A program made the translations under genes and the position numbers. A stretch of DNA of 64,000 nt from Simmondsia chinensis. Taxonomy: Eukaryota; Streptophyta; Magnoliopsida; Caryophyllales; Simmondsiaceae. The stretch is from the NCBI GenBank assembly GCA_018398585.1, contig JAGTTD010000011.1:12825346-12889345 (forward strand), read 5' to 3'. The notes under the pieces are model-generated. The model was given only the letters and a program-made list of their open reading frames with translations. It did no database searches and was not told the DNA's origin. How positions within the stretch are numbered: position 1 is the first letter of the stretch; each line of letters starts with the position of its first letter. Shown piece after piece: positions 42,106 through 52,475 of this stretch.

Positions 42106-42860
42106 CAAGCCTTCCTTGAAGAAAACTCTCATACCAAGTTTCAACATCACCTTGTAAATATACACTAAGGGTTTCCCACCTTTCTTGCTCCGACATCTCA
42201 AAGTAAGTAAAATATTTATCACGCCTAGTTGCCCAACCCCTTGGGTAAGTTGAATCAAATAGGGTAAAATTCATGTTTTTGGTAAGGTTTCTTGACTCTA
42301 TGTTGGTTTCTATCTTAGTTTTAGTTTCTATCATTCCTAAAGTCGTTTCTTCTAGCAGGATGGGATTCATTATTCAAATCATCAATCATAACTCTTTTTC
42401 CACACATGTTGCATTAGAAATCATATTTTTATCAACTTGTACGTGGCTCGAGGAACTATGATTTGGGAGAGGCAAAATAGGAGGAGGCCTATAAGTTTGG
42501 TTAACTCTAATTACCTCCGTTTTCTCTTTGCACTCCAAGATTTGCTTATAAGTGTTCGCAATCGAGCTTCTTTCTGTTAGGTGCTCGATTCAGTACGTTC
42601 CATCCATGTATCTACTTTGGCTGCATGGTCTTCAATCCGTTGCAAGCATTGGTCTTGTTTGTGACTTAAATCTTGCAGTTCTTTAAACCCGTTTTTTTTT
42701 GGGCTATATTCTTGGATGGTTGGCATCCAAACCCACAATCTTTCATAACAAGCAATCAATTTGGTCCTTGACCTTTTCGGGCAGAGAACTGTTAGAAGTG
42801 GTTAGGGGTTTTCATGGTGCCATTAATGCTTTCTTGGTTCATTACTAGCTCTAATACCAC
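42106..42860 (-). pseudogene. Gypsy-D gag 5' remnant
   Basis: Gag capsid region including WATRRDKYFTYFEMSEQERWE and GDVETWYESFLQG (42230-42110), preceded by an N-terminal coiled-coil-like part (42759-42577; WERLWVWMPT.., KVDTWMERTE). Frames are broken. Confidence 0.72.
42849..42860 (-). other. Gypsy-D primer-binding site, decayed
   Basis: GCTCTAATACCA, one change from the complement of the initiator tRNA-Met end, two bases inside the 5' LTR. Confidence 0.75.
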
Positions 42861-42862
42861 CT

Positions 42863-43305
42863 TGTTATGACCTAAGTTAGTACTTAGGCCAAAACTCGCT
42901 AGTTCTTTGCGAAAGTATGGAAATTTTTTTAGAAAAATAGAAGAGAGAGGAGGAGAACAAAAATTGGGGTTGAAATATGCAGAAATTGCAAAGACGGAGA
43001 GGGAGAGAGAGAGATGAATCCCGCAGGGGGGGGGGGGGGGGGGGGGGGGGTGGTAAGAGAATTGAGAGAAAATATCACTTGAAATTTTATTAATTGTATA
43101 AGAGTGAATTATAATGGAGCACATTTGGCCTTTTATAAGCTTCTTATATAATTTGAGTAGGAATTGAACTAAAAATTAGAAAAACTAAAAAATATTAAAA
43201 TTTCAGTTTTTGGTGCCAAAACCCTAATTCTAACTGTAATAACAAAATTTGTCTTCAGTGCTATTTTTTTTTAAATTATAGTTGTTTAACGTTTGGGGCA
43301 TAACA
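42863..43305 (-). repeat. Gypsy-D 5' LTR
   Basis: 443 bp. Longer than the other copy, partly through a ~45-bp insertion that includes a G25 run (43026-43050). Confidence 0.83.
43026..43050 (+). repeat. G25 homopolymer inside Gypsy-D LTR
   Basis: Twenty-five consecutive G. The corresponding place in the other LTR (near 32500) has only GAGAGGGGGAGAGAG. The exact length is unreliable in most sequencing data. Confidence 0.7.
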
Positions 43306-43310
43306 CAAAC

Positions 43311-44879
43311 CCAATAAATATTCACTTATCAACTCCTTCACAACAACCTGGGGAAAACCACCTCCACTAAGGTTCTTTTGGTAGGATGGAAAATTACATT
43401 CTAGGAATAAGTTTTCCACTTTTCCATTGTTAGTTGCTCCATTTTTGACAAAAAACAATTCGGGCGGAAAAGGTTTTGCACCCATTGGACAAAAAATGAC
43501 TTCTCTTGTAATATGGCAGAGGTCGTGATTCCAAGTGGCGCAAAAATGTGCACGTTAATTATCATGCGGATTCTGATAGAAGGAAAATAAACCAGATTGG
43601 AACATAAACCTTTAACGCCATAGCATTGAAAAAGAATTGGACCAAATATTCAAGCGGTGGCCAATTGTCACTTTGTCATTGTTTCAATAGAAAATTTTTC
43701 ATCATTTTGAATTGCTATATAATATTAAATAGGGAAGTTATAAATTAGGTATCCTAATATTTTTACATTTACTACATAGATGTCATAATGGTTCAATAGT
43801 GTACAATGATTTATCTTAATGTTTAAAAGTTTTATAAATTTAAGAATTTTATAAATCAGTTATCTTTTGCCAAAATTTAGTAGATTCTAAATAAAAATTA
43901 TTGATGTGTGTTGGCTCTTTTTGTTTGCTTAATGTGTGCATGTGGTCACCGTAAATACAAATCAAACAAACATGCAAAAAGGGACTCGTATTGACGTGGG
44001 AGTGAGCCCGAATTTTGGACCGCACGTGTTTAACCTCAACTAATCACCTTCTCAAGAAAAATATATGGTGCTTTTGGTGAATCCGACTTTAGTTTGCAAC
44101 TAATGTGGATTCTTCTTATTCTCCAATTAAGGAGACTTTTTAGATATTTTTTTGGATTTTATATATGTAAAGGAAAATTAAAGGATATGGACCTAACTCA
44201 AGTGGCATTTAACGTGATGGAGCAAAGCCCACAAACACATTTCCTCGTACACTTAAAAATTAGGAATTGGGGTGGAGACAAACTCAAGAGCTTAGCAGTT
44301 CACTTACAAGCCCAAGTCAATCATATTTATAGGCCTAACGCCCTTGACTTGTAATAAAAAAAATGAGTTAGAGTTTGGCAAAATTAAGATGGAGCAAACG
44401 ATATTTAAGTTGCTGGAAGAGGACCAAAGCAATCAACATTAAGCCTTGGTCATCAAAGCCCTTAAACAATAACACAAACATAAGTTCACTTGACTTAGTA
44501 AGCAGTTGCACCAGCATTAAAACCAACACAATCAAGGTCAAGCATTTGCCGTCAAAGCGCTAGAACAATGCCTTAATTCTCAACTCATCGATTGTGGGGA
44601 AAGATTAAAATAGAATGTTCATACCTGGAACCTGAAGTACTATATTGCCCTGAAAAAAGCAAGTACAAAGATGATCTACTCTCTACTAATTTAGGCTAAG
44701 TTACGCTGCTCCTAGGTAAAAAGCACAAGCATGCTATAAAGAAACAAGAAGAAGTTTGTATTACGGTGCTAGATACTTTACAACCACAGTATTGTCTCTT
44801 ATTTATACAAAACGAAAATAGTGACTGCATCCTATTCCTCTGGCATTTCCTTCCCACGTCTGCCTTCTTCTTTGGTGTG
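43311..44879. other. Unassigned region between Gypsy-D and Copia-2
   Basis: About 1.6 kb, AT-rich, with no LTR ends, PBS or pol motifs. On the minus strand 43485-43306 is open and reads GAKPFPPELFFVKNGATNNG, continuing across the Gypsy-D target site. I do not recognise it; it might be the region upstream of the L1 ORF2 or a host gene fragment. A TATA-like CTTATTTATACA lies near 44798. The rest shows nothing I can name. Confidence 0.35.
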
Positions 44880-45202
44880 CTGAGTGGGTGTTGATAATTC
44901 CCTCAAATTGTGTGCTCAAATTTTTCAAGTTGGGATCAGGATTCATGCTTTAGGTATGTCTAATTAAATATTTGATATTTAATTTGTTTTCTTTTATTTA
45001 GTTTATTCTGCATACCATGTTTATACTTGTTTTATTCAATTTTTTTGATCATCAAATTATGAATCTACTAGAGTAAGATATAGATCTAATTGAATAGTCT
45101 AATTAGGTTAGAGCTTTAGATTTAAAAGTAAGAATTTTAAATTATTTTTCCGTTATGCCGCTCTAGGGAAATATTTGATAATTTTGAAATATGTTCCTAA
45201 CA
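44880..45202 (+). repeat. Copia-2 5' LTR, 3' end only
   Basis: Ends GTTCCTAACA. Resembles the last part of the Copia-1 LTR in layout (GGATCAGGATTC...GGTATGTC, then AT-rich). Left border uncertain. Confidence 0.55.
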
Positions 45203-45204
45203 AT

Positions 45205-45216
45205 TGGTATCAGAGC
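45205..45216 (+). other. Copia-2 primer-binding site (initiator tRNA-Met)
   Basis: TGGTATCAGAGC two bases after the LTR end. Confidence 0.85.
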
Positions 45217-46225
45217 AAACTCTGAATATGTTCATAATTGACATTAAAAATATCAGGTTTGACAAAATTAGAGTACAGAGAATTACAAAAATATGAAACT
45301 AAGAATTTCATTAAAGGAAAAGGTAATACTGAAAATTGTTGTTAAAGAGTTCAATAACAAGATTGAATATTCATTAAAATTTTAAATTATTTACAACTCT
45401 ATATGAGTCATAATTCAATCAAGGAGTGTATTTCAAAATCAAGTCTAATAAGATTAGATTTTCAAATAGTTGAATGATTTAGATTATTAAATCTATTGTG
45501 ATTAGATTTTGAATCAATGTGTGAAATATTCAACCGTTGAATATTTTATGATAATTCAAAAAAAAGAATATCTAATAAGATTAGATATTCGATTTACGGT
45601 CTAATGAGATTATGATAAAAAATAATTAACTATTTATTTAAACTAAAATTAAAAAATATATATATTAAAAGGGATTAGTGTACTGAGCACTACATCACCT
45701 TAAAAGAAAAATTTACTTTTTATTTAAATAATTTAAATAAGTAATTAATTAATTAGAATGAAATTCTAATTCAAATTATGTGATAATCTTTTCTAAAACT
45801 GTTTTAGAAAAATCTTTAACTAATCCAACCTATGGGCCTTAAATGTTGTTACTTAAATTATTTTATAACATGACATTTATGAAATTTTGGTTCCCATATT
45901 CAAGATTATTGAATGAGTTAAATATCATGTATGATATGAATAAAGTAATAAGGCTATATAACTTGGTGAAATATTTGATTTCGTCTAATTGGAGAATTTT
46001 TGTTAAATAGATCTAATTTGAGTACATAATTCAAAAGTTGAATTACTTGAAAAGAAAATTCTCATAATGTATCTAATGAAATTAGATGACATAGGTTGGA
46101 TAATTAAAAGAACCTAATTAGATTAGGGTTTTATTTAATATTTAAATAAAATTTAGAATATGATTTTAATTATTGATTATGAGATAATCAAACTTAAAGA
46201 AAGATCCATTGTTCAAAATATCAAG
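45217..46225 (+). other. Copia-2 untranslated leader with triloop hairpins
   Basis: AT-rich non-coding. Perfect inverted repeats: GAATATCTAAT-AAG-ATTAGATATTC (45566-45590; 11-bp arms), TTGATTAT-GAG-ATAATCAA (46173-46191) and TCTAAT-AAG-ATTAGA (45444-45458). Same plan as Copia-1. Confidence 0.7.
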
Positions 46226-46633
46226 TGGGGGCGAGGTACAGGAGCTGCTCCCTCATGGTCCCCATTGCTAGTCTAATAGTATAGTGCATACGTGCTACTC
46301 CCTATGGAGGGTATTTGTTCAGGGAATACAGGGTTAGACTTCTTTATGACATATAGAGATATGGGAAAGCAGATGTGGCCAAATTGATGTGGAGTATCTT
46401 GTTTTACTTGTACTAATGTTTAGGCAATGGTATACACTTGATTAAGATAGTATATTAGTCTCCAAGGGAGCATTGTAATACTCTCTTAGAGACCAAGGAC
46501 GAAACAGTGAATTAATTATTCTTGGGAAACATATTAGTTGAGAATATTTCTCACTTACTGATAATTTGTTATGCTCCTCTCCCGTGGAGTAACGAGTAGA
46601 TTGGTTAGCTCATCGTTGGACACATACAGAGAA
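46226..46633 (+). repeat. Copia leader module 1 in Copia-2
   Basis: Landmarks as in 12410-12830: CAAGTGGGGGC, GATGTGGAGTATCTTG, TACACTTGATTAAG, AGAATATTTCTCAC, GGAGTAACGAG. The RTE LINE is inserted directly after it. Confidence 0.7.
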
Positions 46634-46659
46634 TGGTTAGGCGGATTCCTCCAAGGAAA

Positions 46660-47960
46660 AGGATACCAGATGAATGGCGAAAGAGTACACTAGTCCCCGA
46701 CTATAAGAATAAAGGTGACGTTCAGAGTTGTGCCAACTACAGAGGAATCAAACTAATGAGCCACACTCTGAAGCTCTGGGAGCGGGTCATAGAAAGAAGG
46801 CTCTGACAACAAGCAGGGGTCTTAGAGAACCAATTTGGTTTTATGCCAAGTAGATCAATGACAGAAGCCATCCATCTTCTGAGGAGGTCTATAGAGTACT
46901 ACAGAGATAGACATAAGGACCTTCAAATGGTTTTCATTGATTTAGAGAAGGCATCTGATAGGGTGCTGGGGGAGGTTCTATGGAGGGTCGTGGAGGGGAA
47001 AAGCATCCATGAGACTTATATACAAGTCATCAAGGACATGTACAAAGACTCCTAAACCAATATGCGCACAACGGAAGGGGAAACAGACGCTTTTTCCCAA
47101 TACAGAGAAAGTACACCAAGGATTAGTCTTGAGTCTCTTTTTGTTCATTTTGGTTATAGATGAGCAGACTGAGCACATCCAAGGGGAAGTGCCTTGGCTC
47201 ATGCTTTTCGCCGATGAAATAATCCTGGTGGGGGAATATAAGGAGATGGTGAATGACAAACTAAACCTTTGAAGGTTGGCCTTAGAATCGAAAGTTCTAA
47301 GGCTCAATAGATCTAAGACTGAGTATATGAAATTCAAGTCCAACACCTCTACTATGACAAGTACAGAATGCGTAAGGATTGGATCAGAGCACATACCACA
47401 AAAAGCATGCTTTAAATACATGGGTTCCATGGTGTAACAAGATGGCGAAGTGGACGCAGATGTCAACAACAGGATTAAAGTGGGTTGGCATAAATAAAGA
47501 ATGGCATATGCGGTACTGTGTGATAGGAAGTTCCTGCTAAAATTAAAGGGTAAATACTATAAGACAATAGTGAGGCTGGCTATGTCATACGGGACAGAGT
47601 GCTGGCTAGTTAAGTGCTATCACACGCTAAAACTGAAGGTGGCAGAGATGAGGATGTTAAGGTGGATGTGTGGGCACTCAAGAAAAGATAGAATCAGAAA
47701 TGACGTTACAAGAGATAAATCAGGCGTCACCCTAATAGAGGATAAGCTCAGGGAGCAACGTCTATGATGATTCGGTCATGTTAGGAGCAGACCCACCACT
47801 GCCCCGGTCAGGAGATGTGAACAACTCCAGATAACAGACAGAAAGAGAGGGAAAGGACGACCGAAGAAGAGATGGATGGAGACAATTCAACAAGGCCTCA
47901 CCTATCTCAACCTAAATGAAAAAATGGGCCTCGATAGAGCTTGATAGAGGATTAGTATAG
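46660..47960 (+). pseudogene. RTE LINE reverse transcriptase remnant
   Basis: PDEWRKSTLVP and NYRGIKLMSHTLKLWERVIE (46668-46800), FGFMPSRSMTEAIHLLRR (46838-46890), then FIDLEKASDRV (about 46936-46968; the usual aspartate-lysine-alanine-phenylalanine block has serine). The FADE-type catalytic region reads FADEIILVGEYKEM near 47208-47248. The C-terminal part is at 47500-47960 (RMLRWMCGHSRKDRIRND). At least ten stops or frame changes. The first part of ORF2, including endonuclease, is missing. Confidence 0.85.
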
Positions 47961-48857
47961 GTGTATTCGATTTAGGGGGGTAGGAGCATCGACTCTGCAA
48001 ATACATCAAGCACTCATAAGATACCATAGAGTATGCCTGGCTAGTTGTACATAGTTATGGCATTTATTGAGCGATTAGTGGCCCTAGGGTTGGCTGGACA
48101 CAATTCCACAGACGAGAAGAGAGGAAAAGGCCATTCAAAGAAGAGTTGGATGGGGACCCACCGCTGCCCATGTAAGGGGATGCGAACAACTCCATAGTTT
48201 AGACAAGAAGAGTGGAAAAGGCCGGCCAAAGAAGAGTTGATCAAAAATAATTCGATAGGACATCCCCTACCTCAACCTAAATAAAGAGATGGCCCTAGGT
48301 AGAGCTTAGTGGAGGATTAGTTATTGGGGTATAGAGGTTTTAGGGATAACTAATTCAGCAACGTAGGACCTTTGAGCACCCGTTAGCTAGTTTCTAGTAA
48401 TACGAGGATGCTTGTAGAATTGTTTGTACGTATGTAGTACGGGCGGTCGTGGTAGCTTAGCGCTACTAGGATTTGTTACTTTAGGGTGTAGATCTAATTG
48501 TTGTTGATACTTTCTGCACTCTATACTCACTCTCTCATTTCACTCTCTCGCACTCTCTCTCTCTCTCATTCTCCCTAACTCGCTATCTTTCCCTTTTTCT
48601 CTACTTACTCCCCCCTCTCTCTTGCTCTCTTTCTCTCTTTCTTTACTTTCTCGCTTGTACGATCTCTCCCCTATATGCTTATTTGCTTTTACCTTCTGCT
48701 CAGGCTGTTATGCCCCCATGGGTACATGCTTAAATGCTTACCTGATTATTTTGCCTACTTCGATTATGTGTTTACATGCTTACATACATACATGCTTCGC
48801 ATAATGTCATTGCCTTACATGCACTATATTCAGGTACTCATAACTTTCAAATATCAG
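47961..48857 (+). other. RTE LINE 3' untranslated region
   Basis: Contains a diverged duplication: the block around GGAAAAGGCCATTCAAAGAAGAGTTGG (48123-48150) repeats at about 48210-48240. A CT-rich stretch follows (48520-48670), with CTCTCT runs. No independent gene seen. Confidence 0.55.
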
Positions 48858-49079
48858 GCTGGGGGTCCTCGAAAACAGTCTCTCATCAGGGTCTCACCCT
48901 AATGGGGTAAAGCTACATACATCATACCCCCCGACCCTGCAAGAGCAGGAGCCCTTGTGGCACTGGGAATGTTGTTGTTGTGGTTGGTTAGGTGGATTCC
49001 ATGCTTTGTTTGTTTGCTAAAATTATTAAAAGGTTCACAAGACTCAAATTATCAATTAGAAGCAAGCTTCTAAAAGAAT

Positions 49080-49480
49080 TCTCATGGCATCTAGTACCGG
49101 TCTAGCAGTGTAGCAGGTGGGTGCGAATCCTCCAAGGAGGGCGTTCATTTGAAGAGTACAAAGTGAGATCTCTTAGAGATAGACTGAAGTGCAGGAAAAC
49201 AGGTGCGGCCACGCCAACGTGGAGTACTTCGTGGACTTCTGTGAATGTCAAGGTAGCGATGTACACATGACTAGGGTCTACATTTGCCTCCTCGAGGAGC
49301 TCTATTGTATGACCTTAGAAACTGAGAGAATAGTAGTGTGTTAAATATGTTTAGTAAGAGCTTATAAGAAAATATATTTATTGAGAAGAGTTCTCACCCA
49401 TCTGATATCTCAATTCGGCCTCGACGATGGGGAGTTTTGGTTAGTTTGATTGGGTCGCCACGGCAAACATGTAAGTGTTG
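49080..49480 (+). repeat. Copia leader module 2 in Copia-2
   Basis: Second, diverged copy of the leader module (GGTGCGGCCACG, GTGGAGTACTTCGTGG, TACACATGACTAGGG, CTCCTCGAGGAG at 49288-49299, GAGTTCTCACCC, GATGGGGAGTTTTGG). CTCCTCGAGGAG is a perfect palindrome. Confidence 0.7.
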
Positions 49481-51241
49481 GATTGTGAACTCCGAAGGTT
49501 TTTTGTTTGCTAAAGTAAGAAAAGTGATCTTATACATTCTATGACTTGTTTACAATTTTTGATTTCAGACTACTTATAATATATTTTATTATGATCAATA
49601 CTGATATTACTTGTCCATTCATTTATGCTCGCTACAATTTAATGTCTTGGTATATGTGGAGCACTAGTTGATGCTCAGGGTTCTCTAGTTTTTTTGCTGG
49701 TAGATCTACTAAGTCGAAGAAAATGTTTAGAATGTTTTGCTAGACTAATGTGTTATTCAGTTGCAACATGCAGACATTAGATGTCAAATGTGTTGTAGTA
49801 TAAGATACTTGACTTGTTGACTATAATAGAGACGTTCATATACTTGAAAGAAGTTTTTAATTAGAGAACTTGTAGAATGAGAATAGCTTAAGAGAAAGAT
49901 GATAGACGCACGATTAAGTTAAGAAAGTTCAGTTCAAGAGCGTGTCATATGATGATGGCTTATTTAATGGAACTGGAATTCATGATACAAATATTGATAG
50001 CCAATCTCAACAGAATATGATCCTGACTTGCCTATCAAGGTCTTTCAATTGATTTTTGAGTAATAGAGATTGCTCATTATCTAAACTGATAAAAGTATAG
50101 TTTAAGAGAAAAGGTGTTATGAGAACTAAGAGAAGAGTTCACATAGTGTGAAAATCTATCTCAGGAATCCTTGATGCAGATATTGATAGCCAATCTCAAC
50201 AGGATATGATCCTGATTTGCCTATCAAGGACCTTTAATCAGTTCAGTATGCATCTATTAATGGCAATTACTCATTGTCTTAACTGATGAAGGTACAAAGA
50301 GTGAGAAAAAGGTGTCATGGGTACTAAGAGAATAGTCTACTTAGTGGGAACGACCATAGTAAATTAAAACAAAAAAAGGGGACTAGTCATTAAAAATTTA
50401 GAAAGATTTGTCTAGAAACTTGTCTACTCTAGTTGCCAAGGTTTTAAAGCCATCAGAACAAGGTATTCAATATCTTGTTGGCAGTAATTGAGATCCGTTG
50501 GTAGTTTTCCAGTGTCCTGGTGGATTGCAGATCAACCAGTCGTATCTGCAAGCTTATAGATGGCAAGTTGTATCCTTCGCATGAAGGTGGTACAAGAGTT
50601 TTAGTTATGGCACCAAAAATTAATGGTTCAAGGTTTTTAAAATAGTTTTGATTTCGATTAACTATCTTCATATACCAGTCCTATAGAAATTTGATTTCTA
50701 TTTCTGATTTTGTTAATAAAATAACTTTCAAATATTTTTAAAAGATAAACTGAATTCTATATAAATAAAATGTTTATTTAAAAGATATATTTATAGATAG
50801 TTTTTAAATCAAAACTTTTTCAGTGGCAATCCTATGTCTAATACAAGCCAGTCTACATTCCATAAAAAAGAAGATTTTCCTAAAGTAGATATAGCGCCAA
50901 GTGACACTTGGGCTTAGGTCACATTAGTCTAATATAATTCAAAGACTGGTTTGAGGTGGTCTTCAGTATTGCTAGATTCAAAATGATAATCAGTTTGCTA
51001 AACATGTTTGAATGAGCGGTGACTTAAAGATTCTGTAAGAATAGGGACAATAGTGCCACTAAGCTATGCTTGAACTTGCTCACAAAATGTTTATAAACTG
51101 ATGATTGTTCGAGCGAGTGGAAGCTATAAGTATTTCACCCAGGTTTTTAATTGGTGACTCAAGTCACTTCAATTAGATTAAGGTGGTGGATTTTAGGAGA
51201 GCTCTTAGTTTATTTCCTTGCTGCAAAGTGTTGTAGAAAGG
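49481..51241 (+). pseudogene. Copia-2 gag, protease and integrase N-terminal remnant
   Basis: Strongly decayed. 49930-50110 and 50110-50340 are two copies of one ~190-bp block, sharing GATATTGATAGCCAATCTCA and TGCCTATCAAGG. Near 50515-50570 a protease-like WIADQPVVSAS stands where copia elements have the WIxDSGA site. Near 50910-50960 the integrase zinc region can be read (TWA..V..YNSKTGLRW), then an RS..GGGF-like core piece near 51170-51200. Gypsy-F interrupts it at 51242. Confidence 0.55.
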
Positions 51242-51583
51242 TGTTAAGATCGAGATTGAATCTTGATCTTAACCTAAGGAGAAGAGAGTAAGGGATGAGA
51301 AAGAATTGAAAGAGGATGAGAAAATATAGAGAGAATAAGATGAGAAGAGAAGTTTATCTCATAGAGATGAGTAATTTTCATTGAATACCTTAAAATTACA
51401 CAAGATCACTCTATATAAAAGGAAATTGAAACAAGCTTTCAAAATCCCAACATTAAACTGAACTCCCGCCAAGAAGCAACTACCGGGAGCTACCTAACTA
51501 ATTTTGGAGCGAAAAAGCCAATTCAAACCCGGGACACATATAAGCGATTTATTACATCAAAAATATCAAAGGAAAATGTAACA
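51242..51583 (-). repeat. Gypsy-F 3' LTR
   Basis: 342 bp; minus-strand ends TGTTACA and CTTAACA. The polypurine tract is the complement of ATCCCCTCCCCTT (51584-51596). Confidence 0.9.
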
Positions 51584-51659
51584 ATCCCCTCCCCTTACAA
51601 CATTCTTGTCCTCAAGAATGAAAAGAAAGAAATTGACTCAACAAAAACTTCCTTTCTTC

Positions 51660-52475
51660 CCAAGTAGTGAGCGCTTCATCCAAGTTGCTCGAAGTTACTC
51701 ACAGCTGCTGAACTTTGCTACCTGTTGTTGCTGTTGATCCTTCTTCGACTACTGCAGTAGGTTGTAACTTCATAAGGCCATTGGAGCCTACATCTGGAGG
51801 TGTTAAGGAGGGTTGGTGACCAGCTTGGACCTGTCTTTTAAGAAGGGAAACATGAAAAACCGGGTGTATGTAGGAATCGGTTGGCAGCTCTAATTTGTAA
51901 GCAACCTTGCCAATTCTTTCCAACACCTTGTAAGGACCAAAAAACCTGGCACAAAGCTTGACATTTTTCCTTACTGCTGTTGTGGATTGTCTATAAGGCT
52001 GCAATTTCAGATATACCATGTCTCCTACCTCAAAATTTTGATCAATTCTCTTCTTATCAGCATATCACTTCATCCGGGACTGAGATTCAGTGAGATTGTG
52101 CTTCAGCTGGTGCAGGACATGTTCCTTTTGCTGCAACATATCAGCTGCCACACTCCAATTAGACCCAACCCCTTGCAATCCAAAAGGAGAAGGAGGATCA
52201 TAATAATACAAGGCCTTGAATGGAGAAATGCCCAAGGAAGTGTGAAAATGAGTTTTATACCAATACTCAGCCAAAGAGAGCCATCTTCCCCACACCTTAG
52301 GATGATTAAATACCATGCTCCTGAGGTATTGTTCAATGCATTGATTAACCCTCTCCGTTTGTCCATCGGTTTGAGGGTGGTATGAAGAACTCATAGCCAA
52401 GGTTGTTCCCAAAAGCCCAAACAATTCCTTCCAAAAGCAAGTTGTGAAGAGTTTATCCCTATCTGAAACGATAGA
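51660..52475 (-). pseudogene. Gypsy-F integrase core and C-terminal part
   Basis: The frame resumes after the stop with SIVSDRDKL, then 52424-52065 (SSSYHPQTDGQTERVNQC; catalytic E present) to a TGA where the family has tryptophan, then 52019-51699 (GDMVYLKLQPYRQ, HPVFHVSLLKRQ). The chromodomain-like end (51715-51640) is partly legible. Confidence 0.82.

Larger units (their letters stand above)
32377..43305 (-). mobile_element. Gypsy-D: old Ty3/gypsy element split by Gypsy-E and a TRIM
   Basis: LTRs 32377-32761 and 42863-43305, same orientation, with TGTTATG..GCATAACA ends on the plus strand (TATTATGCC start on the minus strand for the left copy). The flanks are CAAAT (32372-32376) and CAAAC (43306-43310), a 4/5 match compatible with a mutated duplication. 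Internal minus-strand gag, PR, RT and IN are present. Removing Gypsy-E (37468-42105) restores a continuous gag reading (GDVETWYESFLQGRL then DVQWDYFVERL), which confirms the nesting. Confidence 0.88.
46650..48984 (+). mobile_element. RTE-clade LINE, 5'-truncated
   Basis: Flanked by a 16-bp duplication, TGGTTAGGCGGATTCC (46634-46649) and TGGTTAGGTGGATTCC (48985-49000), one mismatch. The uninterrupted target is visible in Copia-3 (complement of about 62500-62530). It starts inside RT and ends in GGGAATGTTGTTGTTG. The 3' end (48858-48978) matches the tail of the 5S-SINE at 1154-1275. Confidence 0.88.

Noticed and set aside
44880..45202. Assigning the whole 43311-45202 stretch to a full Copia-2 5' LTR
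   Set aside because: The landmarks found in the first 900 bp of the Copia-2 3' LTR are absent there; only the last ~320 bp resemble an LTR end.
46843..47055. Small intact gene
   Set aside because: It is one open piece of the RTE reverse transcriptase, with matching pieces on both sides in other frames.
48520..48670. Independent CT microsatellite
   Set aside because: It lies inside the RTE LINE between RT remnant and tail, so it is part of that element's 3' region.
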